Positions 1 through 6,228 of a DNA stretch of 11,341 nt are shown here, in pieces (position 1 is the stretch's first letter; each line of letters starts with the position of its first letter). Origin of the DNA: Deltaproteobacteria bacterium RIFCSPHIGHO2_12_FULL_43_9. GTDB taxonomy: Bacteria; Bdellovibrionota; O2-12-FULL-43-9. The position numbers were made by a program, and so were the translations under genes. The notes beneath the pieces are model-generated. The model saw only the letters and a list, made by a program, of their open reading frames with translations. It ran no database searches and was not told the DNA's origin. Where the stretch lies: positions 8,007-19,347 of the forward strand of contig MGRR01000115.1 in NCBI GenBank assembly GCA_001798265.1, in the 5' to 3' direction.

Positions 1-254
1 TGCACATCACCAAATACCACCTTTGTTCCGAAACGCTCCGCCTGTTTCCTCATCTCATCCATCAAGTCCGGGCCCTGTATGCCTTTGGAAAATCCAGGGT
101 AGTTTTCAACCTCGGTTGTTGTGCTCAGTTGCCCTCCCGGCAGCGAGCCTTCGATTAAAAGTGGGTCGAGGTCTGCCCGTCCGGTGTAAATGGCTGCGGT
201 TAGTCCCCCCGAACCCGATCCTATTATGATTACGTTATAGATTGCTTCTGTCAT
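1..254 (-). CDS. trxB: Thioredoxin reductase, N-terminal part (runs off the left edge)
   Basis: The first 84 codons of an NADPH-dependent thioredoxin reductase (flavoprotein disulfide reductase), a cytosolic enzyme that reduces thioredoxin. The visible part is the start of the FAD domain: beta strand NVIII followed by the dinucleotide-binding GxGxxG (G12, G14, G17), then LTAAIYTGRADL, the IEG acidic strand end (E35), and the GGQL-STTTEVENYPGF motif (residues 40-55), all characteristic of TrxB. The usual GSGPAG is GSGSGG here, so the common Pro is Ser, while the three glycines are kept. The ATG at 254-252 is preceded by GGAG at 5-nt spacing. It begins 17 bp after the stop of the 671-aa secreted hydrolase gene, so the two are probably co-transcribed. 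The NADPH domain and CxxC redox centre lie outside the window, so function rests on the N-terminus only. Confidence 0.9.
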   Translation of the reverse strand, partial: MTEAIYNVIIIGSGSGGLTAAIYTGRADLDPLLIEGSLPGGQLSTTTEVENYPGFSKGIQGPDLMDEMRKQAERFGTKVVFGDV

Positions 255-271
255 TTATGCTCCAAAGCTCC

Positions 272-2287
272 TTAATAGATTTTGATTACCTGATGTCCTG
301 TCCTTGGATTTAAAAGATCATATATGCCACTCAAATCCTGAGGCTCTCCAGTTGCGGAAAAGAGGGCTATTTCTTCATCTAACATTTTACTGTCAAAATC
401 GGCAATCCTTGTAACAAAGGGGGAGGTTGCAAGATCCTGCGGGGAGATTTGAAGAAGGAATTTTACATTCTGGCCGATCTGTTGCGCGAAGAGTGTGGGA
501 ATGCGCATCATGCTAAGATTCGGAATCAGATTCAGTTTCTCGCCCAGCTTTAATGCGCCTTCTCCAAATATTTCCCAGACAAACTCACTGCATCCCAGGA
601 AATCGGGATTCTGCCAATCGAATTCATAATCAAAATAAACCTTATTTGCAGGGTTAAACAGTATTGATTCAACCAATGTGCTCCTCGCCCGTATGGTTGC
701 CTGTTGCGCGATGTTGAAGGCAGATATACCCGGACCTAAATCCAGATCATCTCTCAATCTCAGAATTGCCCCGTATGCGCCGTGACTTTGCCCAAACATC
801 TCTGCAAAGGGGACCCTCCTGATTCCATTTGGGAATTGGTTGGTTTTAGGATAGGCATCATAGATCCATACCTCTTTCTCTCCAGTCTTATTCTCTTCAA
901 CAGAGATAATCCCGGCATGGGAGAAAAATATTGTTCCAGGATAGTAGTGTACCCTCTCCCTAAGAAGATCGGCGTTAATAAAGTCAACAAGGGAAAGGAG
1001 ATATGGTGATGGGTGATCCGAATCCAGTCTGTTGAAGTATTTAATTTCAGGATCATTCAATGGATCGTCATCAAAATTCGCGCCTAATAAATCAATGGTT
1101 TTTAGTGGGTCTCTTAATTGCCTCATCTCTTCCGTCAGCAAGGAATCTTTTGTGTATGTTGCGAAGGTGTTTGAGAATGGATTCCCAAGTTCTGAATCAA
1201 CACCTCTTAAAAACATCTCCTCGACAGTTAGGCGGGGAGAAGAGCCGGACAAGAAAAGCCTTTGCAGCGCCACTTCCGTTACATCCCAGTTGAAGATACC
1301 AGACGCGTCATTCCCAAACCGTGGGGGAATCGGGCCTAGCCCGACAGCGATGATAATATCAACCCCAAGCCTTACGGCGATATCACCTGTCTGGACCTCA
1401 AGCTTTTTAATTATCTGACCTGATTCATTCTTGGTAAAGAAAACGGTCTTCCTGTTATTCTCTCTCGGTGAGGGTTTAAGATGTTTTAGTACGGATTCGA
1501 TTAATGCCCTTTCTTCTGTTGCCCTTGTTTCCTGGGAGCTTTTTGTCATGATGAAATCTAAATAGTCAGTAACTACAACAAAGAGTTTTAGGTCATTTAC
1601 CTTTGATCTATTGAGCAGGTACTCGGTTAAATCCTTTGCCGGTTTCATTGTAGTGGTATTAATCCAGTAGGAGGTTGCCCGGTTGTTTCCTGAGAAGTCC
1701 GGAACCTCATCTGATCTGGTGACATAAACGCCAAGAAAATAGAGATGGGGTTCTTCTATCGGGGTTGGTAACTCAACATCTATGGTTCCTTTTGAAACAA
1801 AATCGAGAAGGGGGACCGAAGAGAGCTCCCTAACAAGCTTTATATCGTGACGGTCTATTTCATCGTCATCAAGAATACTCAAATTATTCGCTATTCTCGG
1901 ATATAACGGAATCAGACGCGTTGATTTTACCTTGCTTGATTGCGGCAGCTTCTTCTCCCAGAGTATTATTCTGACCCGGAATCCTTCGTTTACCTCTTTC
2001 CTCTTTTCATCAAATTCCTTACGGATCAGTGGAGAAAATTTATCCGTTAGTTCCGATAGGCTGAGGTAATGATTTTTATTAATCTTGTTTGAATCAGCTG
2101 CTTCAAATAGCCAATTTGTCGGGGTTCCCATGTTTTCATGGATAGCGCTGGAGTCTTTATAATCATAAAAAAGAAGGTCGGTTTTTAGCCCCATCAGAGA
2201 GGCGGGAGAGGCATAAGGTGTGGATGCATACAAGAGTATTAATATGAATAAGAGCCTATGGAAATTTAGTACCGTTTTTCTAACCAT
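272..2287 (-). CDS. Secreted protein with C-terminal permuted NlpC/P60 (YiiX/DUF830-like) hydrolase domain
   Basis: A 671-aa protein. Residues 1-27 look like a signal peptide (charged MVRK, hydrophobic LLFILILLYAS, then AxA-type TPYASPAS), so it should act outside the cytoplasm. Residues about 440-640 resemble the permuted papain-like NlpC/P60 family (YiiX/YebB, DUF830): YYPGTIFFSHAGIIS carries the presumed catalytic His457, and FDYEFDW followed by LGCSEFVWEIF carries the presumed Cys566, matching the family pattern 'SHxGI ... D..F.W....CSE.VW'. In the permuted fold His precedes Cys, as here. Family members are thought to be amidases, thioesterases or acyl-transferring enzymes; the substrate cannot be read from the sequence. 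Residues 28-420, more than half of the protein, match nothing I recognise, which makes it much longer than the roughly 200-aa YiiX type. It is followed after 17 bp by trxB and preceded by a small exported ORF. Its start codon lies in the loop of a 9-bp inverted repeat. Confidence 0.78.
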   Translation of the reverse strand: MVRKTVLNFHRLLFILILLYASTPYASPASLMGLKTDLLFYDYKDSSAIHENMGTPTNWLFEAADSNKINKNHYLSLSELTDKFSPLIRKEFDEKRKEVNEGFRVRIILWEKKLPQSSKVKSTRLIPLYPRIANNLSILDDDEIDRHDIKLVRELSSVPLLDFVSKGTIDVELPTPIEEPHLYFLGVYVTRSDEVPDFSGNNRATSYWINTTTMKPAKDLTEYLLNRSKVNDLKLFVVVTDYLDFIMTKSSQETRATEERALIESVLKHLKPSPRENNRKTVFFTKNESGQIIKKLEVQTGDIAVRLGVDIIIAVGLGPIPPRFGNDASGIFNWDVTEVALQRLFLSGSSPRLTVEEMFLRGVDSELGNPFSNTFATYTKDSLLTEEMRQLRDPLKTIDLLGANFDDDPLNDPEIKYFNRLDSDHPSPYLLSLVDFINADLLRERVHYYPGTIFFSHAGIISVEENKTGEKEVWIYDAYPKTNQFPNGIRRVPFAEMFGQSHGAYGAILRLRDDLDLGPGISAFNIAQQATIRARSTLVESILFNPANKVYFDYEFDWQNPDFLGCSEFVWEIFGEGALKLGEKLNLIPNLSMMRIPTLFAQQIGQNVKFLLQISPQDLATSPFVTRIADFDSKMLDEEIALFSATGEPQDLSGIYDLLNPRTGHQVIKIY

Positions 2288-2302
2288 GGTCCCAAACGGT
2301 AC
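2269..2302 (-). promoter_or_regulatory. Hairpin enclosing the start codon of the secreted hydrolase gene
   Basis: GTACCGTTT (2269-2277) and AAACGGTAC (2294-2302) are perfect 9-bp inverted repeats separated by 16 bases. In the minus-strand mRNA the AUG (2287-2285) falls in the loop, and GGGA three bases upstream of it, the only nearby Shine-Dalgarno-like bases, is also in the loop. The structure could modulate initiation or bind a regulator as DNA. The pairing is seen directly; the regulatory role is inferred. Confidence 0.4.
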
Positions 2303-2329
2303 CTTTTTAGGTTTTATACTTCAAGAGCT

Positions 2330-2536
2330 CTATTTTATTAAGGTTTTCTTAAATGACGAGTGAGTATTACTACTATCTAATTTGATATCATGTTTTAGGA
2401 GGTAATCTTGATTTACTTCAGCAGGTTTTGTGATCTCGCTGTTTGCCACCACCCTCGCTTTACCAGATGGTGGGTTGATTACTATATAGGCGAGAAGTAC
2501 AAGCAACCATACAATAAAGAGTCTCATCATATCCAT
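2330..2536 (-). CDS. Small membrane-anchored or exported protein, 68 aa
   Basis: A 68-codon frame upstream of, and in the same direction as, the 671-aa secreted hydrolase, with 42 bp between them. Residues 4-21 (MRLFIVWLLVLLAYIVIN) form one hydrophobic segment after a short N-terminus, followed by a polar tail with KARVV and a Lys-rich end, so the product would be a small exported or single-span protein. I do not recognise a family. Candidate starts are codons 1, 3 and 4 (ATG GAT ATG ATG), and no convincing Shine-Dalgarno precedes any of them. Support for it being real is the clear signal-like segment, the position between two same-strand genes, and the absence of a competing frame. It may be a lineage-specific partner of the secreted hydrolase or a chance frame. 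Confidence 0.45.
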   Translation of the reverse strand: MDMMRLFIVWLLVLLAYIVINPPSGKARVVANSEITKPAEVNQDYLLKHDIKLDSSNTHSSFKKTLIK

Positions 2537-2595
2537 ATAAATAAGAATAACCGCTAAGCACTTATTATTCCCAATGAAAGATTGTTAAGAATTCG

Positions 2596-2640
2596 CGGGG
2601 ACGGACCAAAAGGGGTCAGACCCCTTTTCCTCCGTCCCCG
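2596..2640. repeat. 45-bp hairpin repeat (REP-like)
   Basis: A near-perfect inverted repeat: CGGGGACGGA at 2596-2605 pairs with TCCGTCCCCG at 2631-2640. Inside it AAAAGGGG (2608-2615) pairs with CCCCTTTT (2621-2628). Only the two CC positions between the stems are unpaired, and the loop is TCAGA. The 'AAAAGGGGTCAGACCCCTTTT' core belongs to a class of dispersed palindromes known from many environmental bacterial genomes and resembling RAYT-mobilised REP elements. No copy of the transposase is in this window. The minus-strand half of the repeat is translated as the end of the adjoining small gene. Confidence 0.75.
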
Positions 2641-2852
2641 GATTGTCGTAGCGCCATCTGAGCAGTAAGAAGCCCCGATAAAATCCCATCCTCAAAGTTA
2701 AAATCTGGATCTGCATAGAGTTTTGGGAGGTCTTGTGGGTTTCTTATATCCTCCAGCGTAACGCCTGGGGAGATTCTTTGTGCAATTTTTAAAACCTTTT
2801 CTCTTTGATGTTGAATGAGTCCTCCCAGAATTAAATCTGTGTCTGTTCTCAT
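2616..2852 (-). CDS. Small cytosolic protein of unknown function; C-terminus altered by a repeat
   Basis: A 78-codon frame from ATG 2852-2850. A TTG start at 2882 would add ten residues (VKYLIFVHS). The product begins MRTDTDLILGGL and contains a helical EKVLKIAQRI, then a Pro/Asp-rich middle (SPGVTLEDIRNPQDLPKL, DPDFNFEDGILSGLLTAQMALR). It has no membrane or signal segment. The well-formed 'D-x-DFNFEDGIL.G....AQMALR' ending looks like a conserved small-protein family, but I cannot name one. After ALRQS the codons GGG GAC GGA GGA AAA GGG GTC TGA are simply the hairpin repeat read through, so the natural C-terminus probably ended a few residues after MALR. The gene is divergent from the decarboxylase operon and may share its control region. 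No clear Shine-Dalgarno is visible for either start. Confidence 0.6.
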   Translation of the reverse strand: MRTDTDLILGGLIQHQREKVLKIAQRISPGVTLEDIRNPQDLPKLYADPDFNFEDGILSGLLTAQMALRQSGDGGKGV

Positions 2853-2891
2853 GGAGTGAACAAATATCAGATATTTAACCAAAATGCATCA

Positions 2892-2921
2892 TTGCAAAAT
2901 ATAGAAAAACAGGCCTATTAT
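2892..2921 (+). promoter_or_regulatory. Candidate promoter of the decarboxylase operon
   Basis: TTGCAA (2892-2897) and TATTAT (2916-2921) are spaced 18 bp apart and resemble -35 and -10 boxes. They would start transcription near 2928 and leave a leader of about 50 nt before the ATG at 2980. The region between the two divergent genes (2883-2979) is strongly AT-rich and contains no frame of its own. The assignment is by consensus only; TTGTCA at 2946-2951 was not used because no -10 lies at a proper distance. Confidence 0.35.
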
Positions 2922-2979
2922 TAATAACAATTTTTCATAGTGTAATTGTCATATTTAAAAAAGTATTAAGGCAACGAGC

Positions 2980-4659
2980 ATGGCAACATTATCCCAGTTC
3001 CTGGTCTCAGAAATCAAAAGAAATGGCATAAAACAGCTTTTTGGCATTCCAGGGGACTTCGTACTCGACCTCTTCGCTAGATTTGATGAATCAGGTGAGT
3101 TTGAGATCGTAAGGCTTTCTCATGAACCGGGGCTGGGGTTTGCCGCTCAGGCCAGCGCGCGTTGTACAAAAAATCTCGCAGTCTGCTGTGTTACTTATGG
3201 GGTTGGAGCCCTAAATACAATCAATCCAATTGCGTGTGCATACGCGGAAAAGGTTCCAGTGGTTCTTATTAGTGGCGGGCCCGGGAAAAAGGAGGGGGAA
3301 TCCGGATTACTTCTTCATCACCAGGCAAAGAGCCTAAGGAGCCAGCTTCATATCTTCCAGGAGCTAACCGAGGTCTCTTTTATATTGGATAATCCAAACG
3401 AGGCCGCGCGAAACATCAGAAGAGCGTTCAATAGCGCAAAGGCTAGCCTTAGGCCGGTCTACCTAGAGGTCCCACGCGATATGGTCGACGTCAATATCTC
3501 CATTCCAGCCGATCTGGATAATGAAGTGATTAAAGATGACATCTTTCTGACTAAAGAGGCTGCAAAAGAGATAACAACGAAAATATTCAACTCAAAAAAA
3601 CCAACATTAATGATTGGTGTTGAGGTGGAGCGACAAAATTTAACCAGCAAAGCAATAGAAATCGCCGAGCGATATAACCTCCCTGTTGTGACCTCATTTC
3701 TTGGTAGGGGTGGATTTCCAATAGATCATCCGAACTACCTTGGATGTTACTGCGGTTTTATAAGTCCCCAAGAGGTCAAAAGTGCTGTTGATGAGAGTGA
3801 CTGCTTAATTATGTGTGGTGTTTTATTAACAGATACAAATATGGGGTACGATTTATTGAAGATTCCAGAGCAATTAAGAATACACTGCGTTAATAGAGCG
3901 GCTTCAATCAACAAACGTACATTTGAAAATGTAACCTTGGAGGGCCTGTTTAATGAAATGCTCCATGGAAATAGGGTTGAATCACTCAAGGGTGGGAAGG
4001 ATTCCAGAATCCAAAAACGAACAACCTTTACACATGAAGATTTAATCAGGATTAAAAAACCGACAAAACCGGTGTTCCAAATCCCCTCATCTTCGAAACA
4101 GATAAAGGTCTCCCAGGTTGTTGATGGATTAAACTGGTTCTTAAACGAGGTTGAACAGTTGCCGGTAGTAGTCGATACAGGGGATGTACTCTTTGCCGGT
4201 TATGAACTTTACGCGAATGAGGTTTATGGAACACCATTTTACGCGACCATGGGTTTTGCCGTCCCTTCGGCAATCGGTATCCAGATATCCACGAAAAAGA
4301 GGCCATTGGTATTGGTTGGTGACGGCGCGTTTCAGATGACCGGCCATGAGATCTCATGGGCTCCATTTTATGAGTTAAACCCAATAATCGTCGTTTTCAA
4401 TAACAGCGCCTGGGAGATGCTAAAGGGGTTCAAGGGTGATGCGCAATATAATGACATTGTTTCCTGGCCCTTTGAAACCTTGGCAAATGCATGGGGAGGA
4501 AAAGGATATAAGGTTACAAATGCGAATCATTTTATAGAATCCCTTCTTGACGCCCACAAACAAAAATACTTCACAATCCTTGATGTCGAACTTGAAAAGG
4601 GTGATATTACCAGAACGTTAAAAACATTTACTGATCAGATAATCAAAGGGCGTAAGTGA
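2980..4659 (+). CDS. ThDP-dependent 2-oxo-acid decarboxylase (indolepyruvate/phenylpyruvate decarboxylase type)
   Basis: A complete 559-aa enzyme of the thiamine-diphosphate decarboxylase superfamily, close to the usual 540-570 aa. Domains in order: N-terminal PYR domain (1-170) with FGIPGDFVLDLF and the catalytic Glu of the ThDP aminopyrimidine (SHEPG, E49); middle domain (about 195-335); C-terminal PP domain with VGDGAFQMTGHE (G447-D448-G449) and FNN (N474, N475) binding Mg and diphosphate. A His pair (LLHHQ, H113-H114) marks decarboxylases such as pyruvate and indolepyruvate decarboxylase and argues against acetolactate synthase. NNSAWEML is closer to Azospirillum-type phenylpyruvate/indolepyruvate decarboxylases than to the NNxGYTIE of pyruvate decarboxylase. 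It should convert an aromatic or branched 2-oxo acid to aldehyde and CO2 in the cytosol; the substrate is uncertain. AAGG about 10 nt upstream is a weak ribosome site. Its stop overlaps the next gene's GTG start. Confidence 0.85.
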   Translation: MATLSQFLVSEIKRNGIKQLFGIPGDFVLDLFARFDESGEFEIVRLSHEPGLGFAAQASARCTKNLAVCCVTYGVGALNTINPIACAYAEKVPVVLISGGPGKKEGESGLLLHHQAKSLRSQLHIFQELTEVSFILDNPNEAARNIRRAFNSAKASLRPVYLEVPRDMVDVNISIPADLDNEVIKDDIFLTKEAAKEITTKIFNSKKPTLMIGVEVERQNLTSKAIEIAERYNLPVVTSFLGRGGFPIDHPNYLGCYCGFISPQEVKSAVDESDCLIMCGVLLTDTNMGYDLLKIPEQLRIHCVNRAASINKRTFENVTLEGLFNEMLHGNRVESLKGGKDSRIQKRTTFTHEDLIRIKKPTKPVFQIPSSSKQIKVSQVVDGLNWFLNEVEQLPVVVDTGDVLFAGYELYANEVYGTPFYATMGFAVPSAIGIQISTKKRPLVLVGDGAFQMTGHEISWAPFYELNPIIVVFNNSAWEMLKGFKGDAQYNDIVSWPFETLANAWGGKGYKVTNANHFIESLLDAHKQKYFTILDVELEKGDITRTLKTFTDQIIKGRK

Positions 4660-5318
4660 TAAGACCAAAAAGAATTTTTTCCAATCTGGCGATAAGCCTC
4701 GATGGGAAAATATCACCCGCATTAAAAACAGCGGATCGTTTTCCGAGTGAAAATGACCGGAGAAGGATGGATGAGTTGAGATTTGAATCCGATGCGGTCA
4801 TACTTGGAGCAAATACAATCCGTCAAGATCCATTTCCCGTAAAATTGAGATACCCTGATCTTGCGAAAAAGAAGAAACACCCGCTCAATGTCGTTCTCTC
4901 GCACAATCTCAACTTCCCATTAAGGTCTAGATTTTTTGAAAGCAATGAAACAAACAGACTTATATTTACAACCCCCTTGGCCCCGAAAGAAAAAATCGAC
5001 GATTTCAAAAAAAGCTCTGAACTAATAATAATGAAAGATAAAATAATTACTCCGGAGTGCGTTGTGAAGGAGTTGGCGAAAAGAGGAGTTGAGTCCCTGC
5101 TAGTCGAGGGTGGGGGAGAAATCCTCTTTTCTTTTTTAAAATCAAAACTGATTGATGAAATGTTTGTTACACTCTGCCCCATAATCTTTGGTGGAAAAAA
5201 CGCCCCGAGTCTTGTTGCTGGAGAAGGCTTTTCATTTAAAGATGCACCGAGGCTCGAATTATTAAAAATGGAAGAAAAAGTGGGGGAGCTCTTTTTGCAC
5301 TATTCTGTTAACTATTAA
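4656..5318 (+). CDS. Stand-alone RibD C-terminal-type (dihydrofolate-reductase-fold) NADPH reductase
   Basis: A 220-aa protein matching the RibD_C fold alone, without the N-terminal zinc deaminase domain of bifunctional RibD. Motifs: SNLAISLDGKIS (10-20), VILGANTIRQDPF (48-60, the VGxxTxxxDxP-type site), LLVEGGGEIL (148-157, nucleotide-binding EGG), IDEMFVTLCPIIFGG (166-180). Known relatives reduce 5-amino-6-ribosylamino-pyrimidinedione phosphate (riboflavin synthesis), the archaeal/fungal diaminopyrimidine analogue, or pterins. A role in flavin synthesis is possible, but no other rib gene is present. The start is GTG at 4656, in a GTGA overlap with the stop of the decarboxylase, so the two genes are almost certainly translated together, and a shared pathway is likely: reduction of a pterin or flavin precursor, or of the aldehyde product. 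The family call is firm; the reaction is not. No strong terminator follows directly. Confidence 0.8.
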   Translation: MIRPKRIFSNLAISLDGKISPALKTADRFPSENDRRRMDELRFESDAVILGANTIRQDPFPVKLRYPDLAKKKKHPLNVVLSHNLNFPLRSRFFESNETNRLIFTTPLAPKEKIDDFKKSSELIIMKDKIITPECVVKELAKRGVESLLVEGGGEILFSFLKSKLIDEMFVTLCPIIFGGKNAPSLVAGEGFSFKDAPRLELLKMEEKVGELFLHYSVNY

Positions 5319-5472
5319 GTGAGTCTGCGACAATTTCCGTGGAATCCTTCGGTTTTAATTAGCTATGTAGTCTGTTGGCTGGTTAACAGTGCTTTTTAAA
5401 GCTACGCTTGTTGATGCTGTTGTACTTAAGCACTGAAAAAGTAGCCAAACATAGGAAGGGAAACATTCCTTT
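5319..5472. other. Convergent intergenic spacer with an 8-bp inverted repeat
   Basis: A spacer between the converging reductase and exported-protein genes. CAGTGCTT (5387-5394) and AAGCACTG (5428-5435) pair perfectly around a 33-base loop, with GGCT (5377-5380) and AGCC (5443-5446) as a possible outer stem. Near the right end AGGAA (5453-5457) and TTCCT (5466-5470), followed by a T run, could form a weak plus-strand terminator. No coding frame is evident. The inverted repeat could be a bidirectional transcription end or a worn mobile-element end; neither can be settled here. Confidence 0.35.
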
Positions 5473-6228
5473 TTATCTTAAAGTTATTCCATAAATGTAA
5501 TCGGTCATTTCTTGATTACCAAGACTTTCATATATATTCTCTACTGTATCGACAGCAGCTTTGTCTTTATTTTCACGCAAGATAACGTTTTTTCTATTCT
5601 TTAATTTTTCAATTATACCTTCAATAATTTTAAATTCGACTTTATAAAGATGTTTATGAGCCTCGAGCGCTTCTATTTGAGCGACAACATATGCTTGTTC
5701 ATTCCATCCAAACATTCCCCAGTCTGGTATATCTGCAAGTATTTTTTCTAGTTCAAGGTCAATTTGCAGATGTGCATTTTTAAACCTATTGCTGATTATA
5801 TTGTACTCTTCACGTATTTTTTTGATCCCGTCTACTGTTTTTTCATCTATGTATCCCCAGTAATTATCCAAAATCTCGTTCGCAATAATTGAGGCGGGTA
5901 ATGTAGCGATGGTAAGAAAACATCCAGCAGCTACTTCGGCCCCAGCAACACCTACAATTGCAGGTGAAATTCCGATAAATAGAGAAGCTACAACTGCCAC
6001 GCCGATAGAGCCCTTATTCCATGCGCCATAGTATTTTTCTAATTTCTTTTGATCTTGAATCATGCTTTCAGTAGAATAATATAAAGAAGTTAGTATTTTT
6101 CTCGCCCCATCTAATTCTTTAATTTCATTATCTATTTTTATTACTAGAAAAGAATAATCATCTTCAGAAAATACTGGTTTCGATAGTAATGCCAGTGAAA
6201 TTACAAATAAAACTAAAACTTTTTTCAT
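5473..6228 (-). CDS. Exported helical protein with an Ala/Gly-rich hydrophobic hairpin, unknown function
   Basis: A 251-aa product from ATG 6228-6226, chosen because GGAG lies six bases upstream; an in-frame TTG at 6243 would add five residues and ignore that site. Residues 1-21 (MKKVLVLFVISLALLSKPVFS) are a clear signal peptide. Mature layout: predicted helix 25-70 with charged heptad-like spacing (IDNEIKELDGARKIL, DQKKLEKYY); Ala/Gly-rich hydrophobic stretch 73-117 (GVAVVASLFIGISPAIVG, AEVAAGCFLTIATLPAS) long enough for a hairpin; then helices 125-165 and 182-222 ending in a Lys/Arg-rich tail. I do not recognise the family. Two long helical arms around a central hydrophobic hairpin is an arrangement seen in alpha-pore-forming toxins of the ClyA/Hbl type, but it also fits ordinary envelope proteins. 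The gene is AT-rich compared with its flanks, which suggests transfer. It stands alone, with 335 bp of gene-free DNA upstream. Confidence 0.65.
   Translation of the reverse strand: MKKVLVLFVISLALLSKPVFSEDDYSFLVIKIDNEIKELDGARKILTSLYYSTESMIQDQKKLEKYYGAWNKGSIGVAVVASLFIGISPAIVGVAGAEVAAGCFLTIATLPASIIANEILDNYWGYIDEKTVDGIKKIREEYNIISNRFKNAHLQIDLELEKILADIPDWGMFGWNEQAYVVAQIEALEAHKHLYKVEFKIIEGIIEKLKNRKNVILRENKDKAAVDTVENIYESLGNQEMTDYIYGITLR

Noticed and set aside
23..229. A 68-codon plus-strand open frame at the left edge.
   Set aside because: It is antisense to the clear thioredoxin reductase N-terminus.
1032..1418. A 128-codon plus-strand open frame with Ser-rich product.
   Set aside because: It is entirely antisense to the secreted hydrolase gene, which has recognisable motifs in the other strand.
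2980..4659. Acetolactate synthase as an alternative identity for the ThDP enzyme.
   Set aside because: The His pair at 113-114 and the NNSAWEM segment point to the decarboxylase branch, and no small regulatory subunit gene follows.
5452..5474. Rho-independent terminator AGGAA-loop-TTCCT plus T-run for the reductase gene.
   Set aside because: The stem is only five bp with A/T at its edge, lies over 130 bp past the stop and overlaps the converging gene's end; kept only as a remark in the spacer entry.
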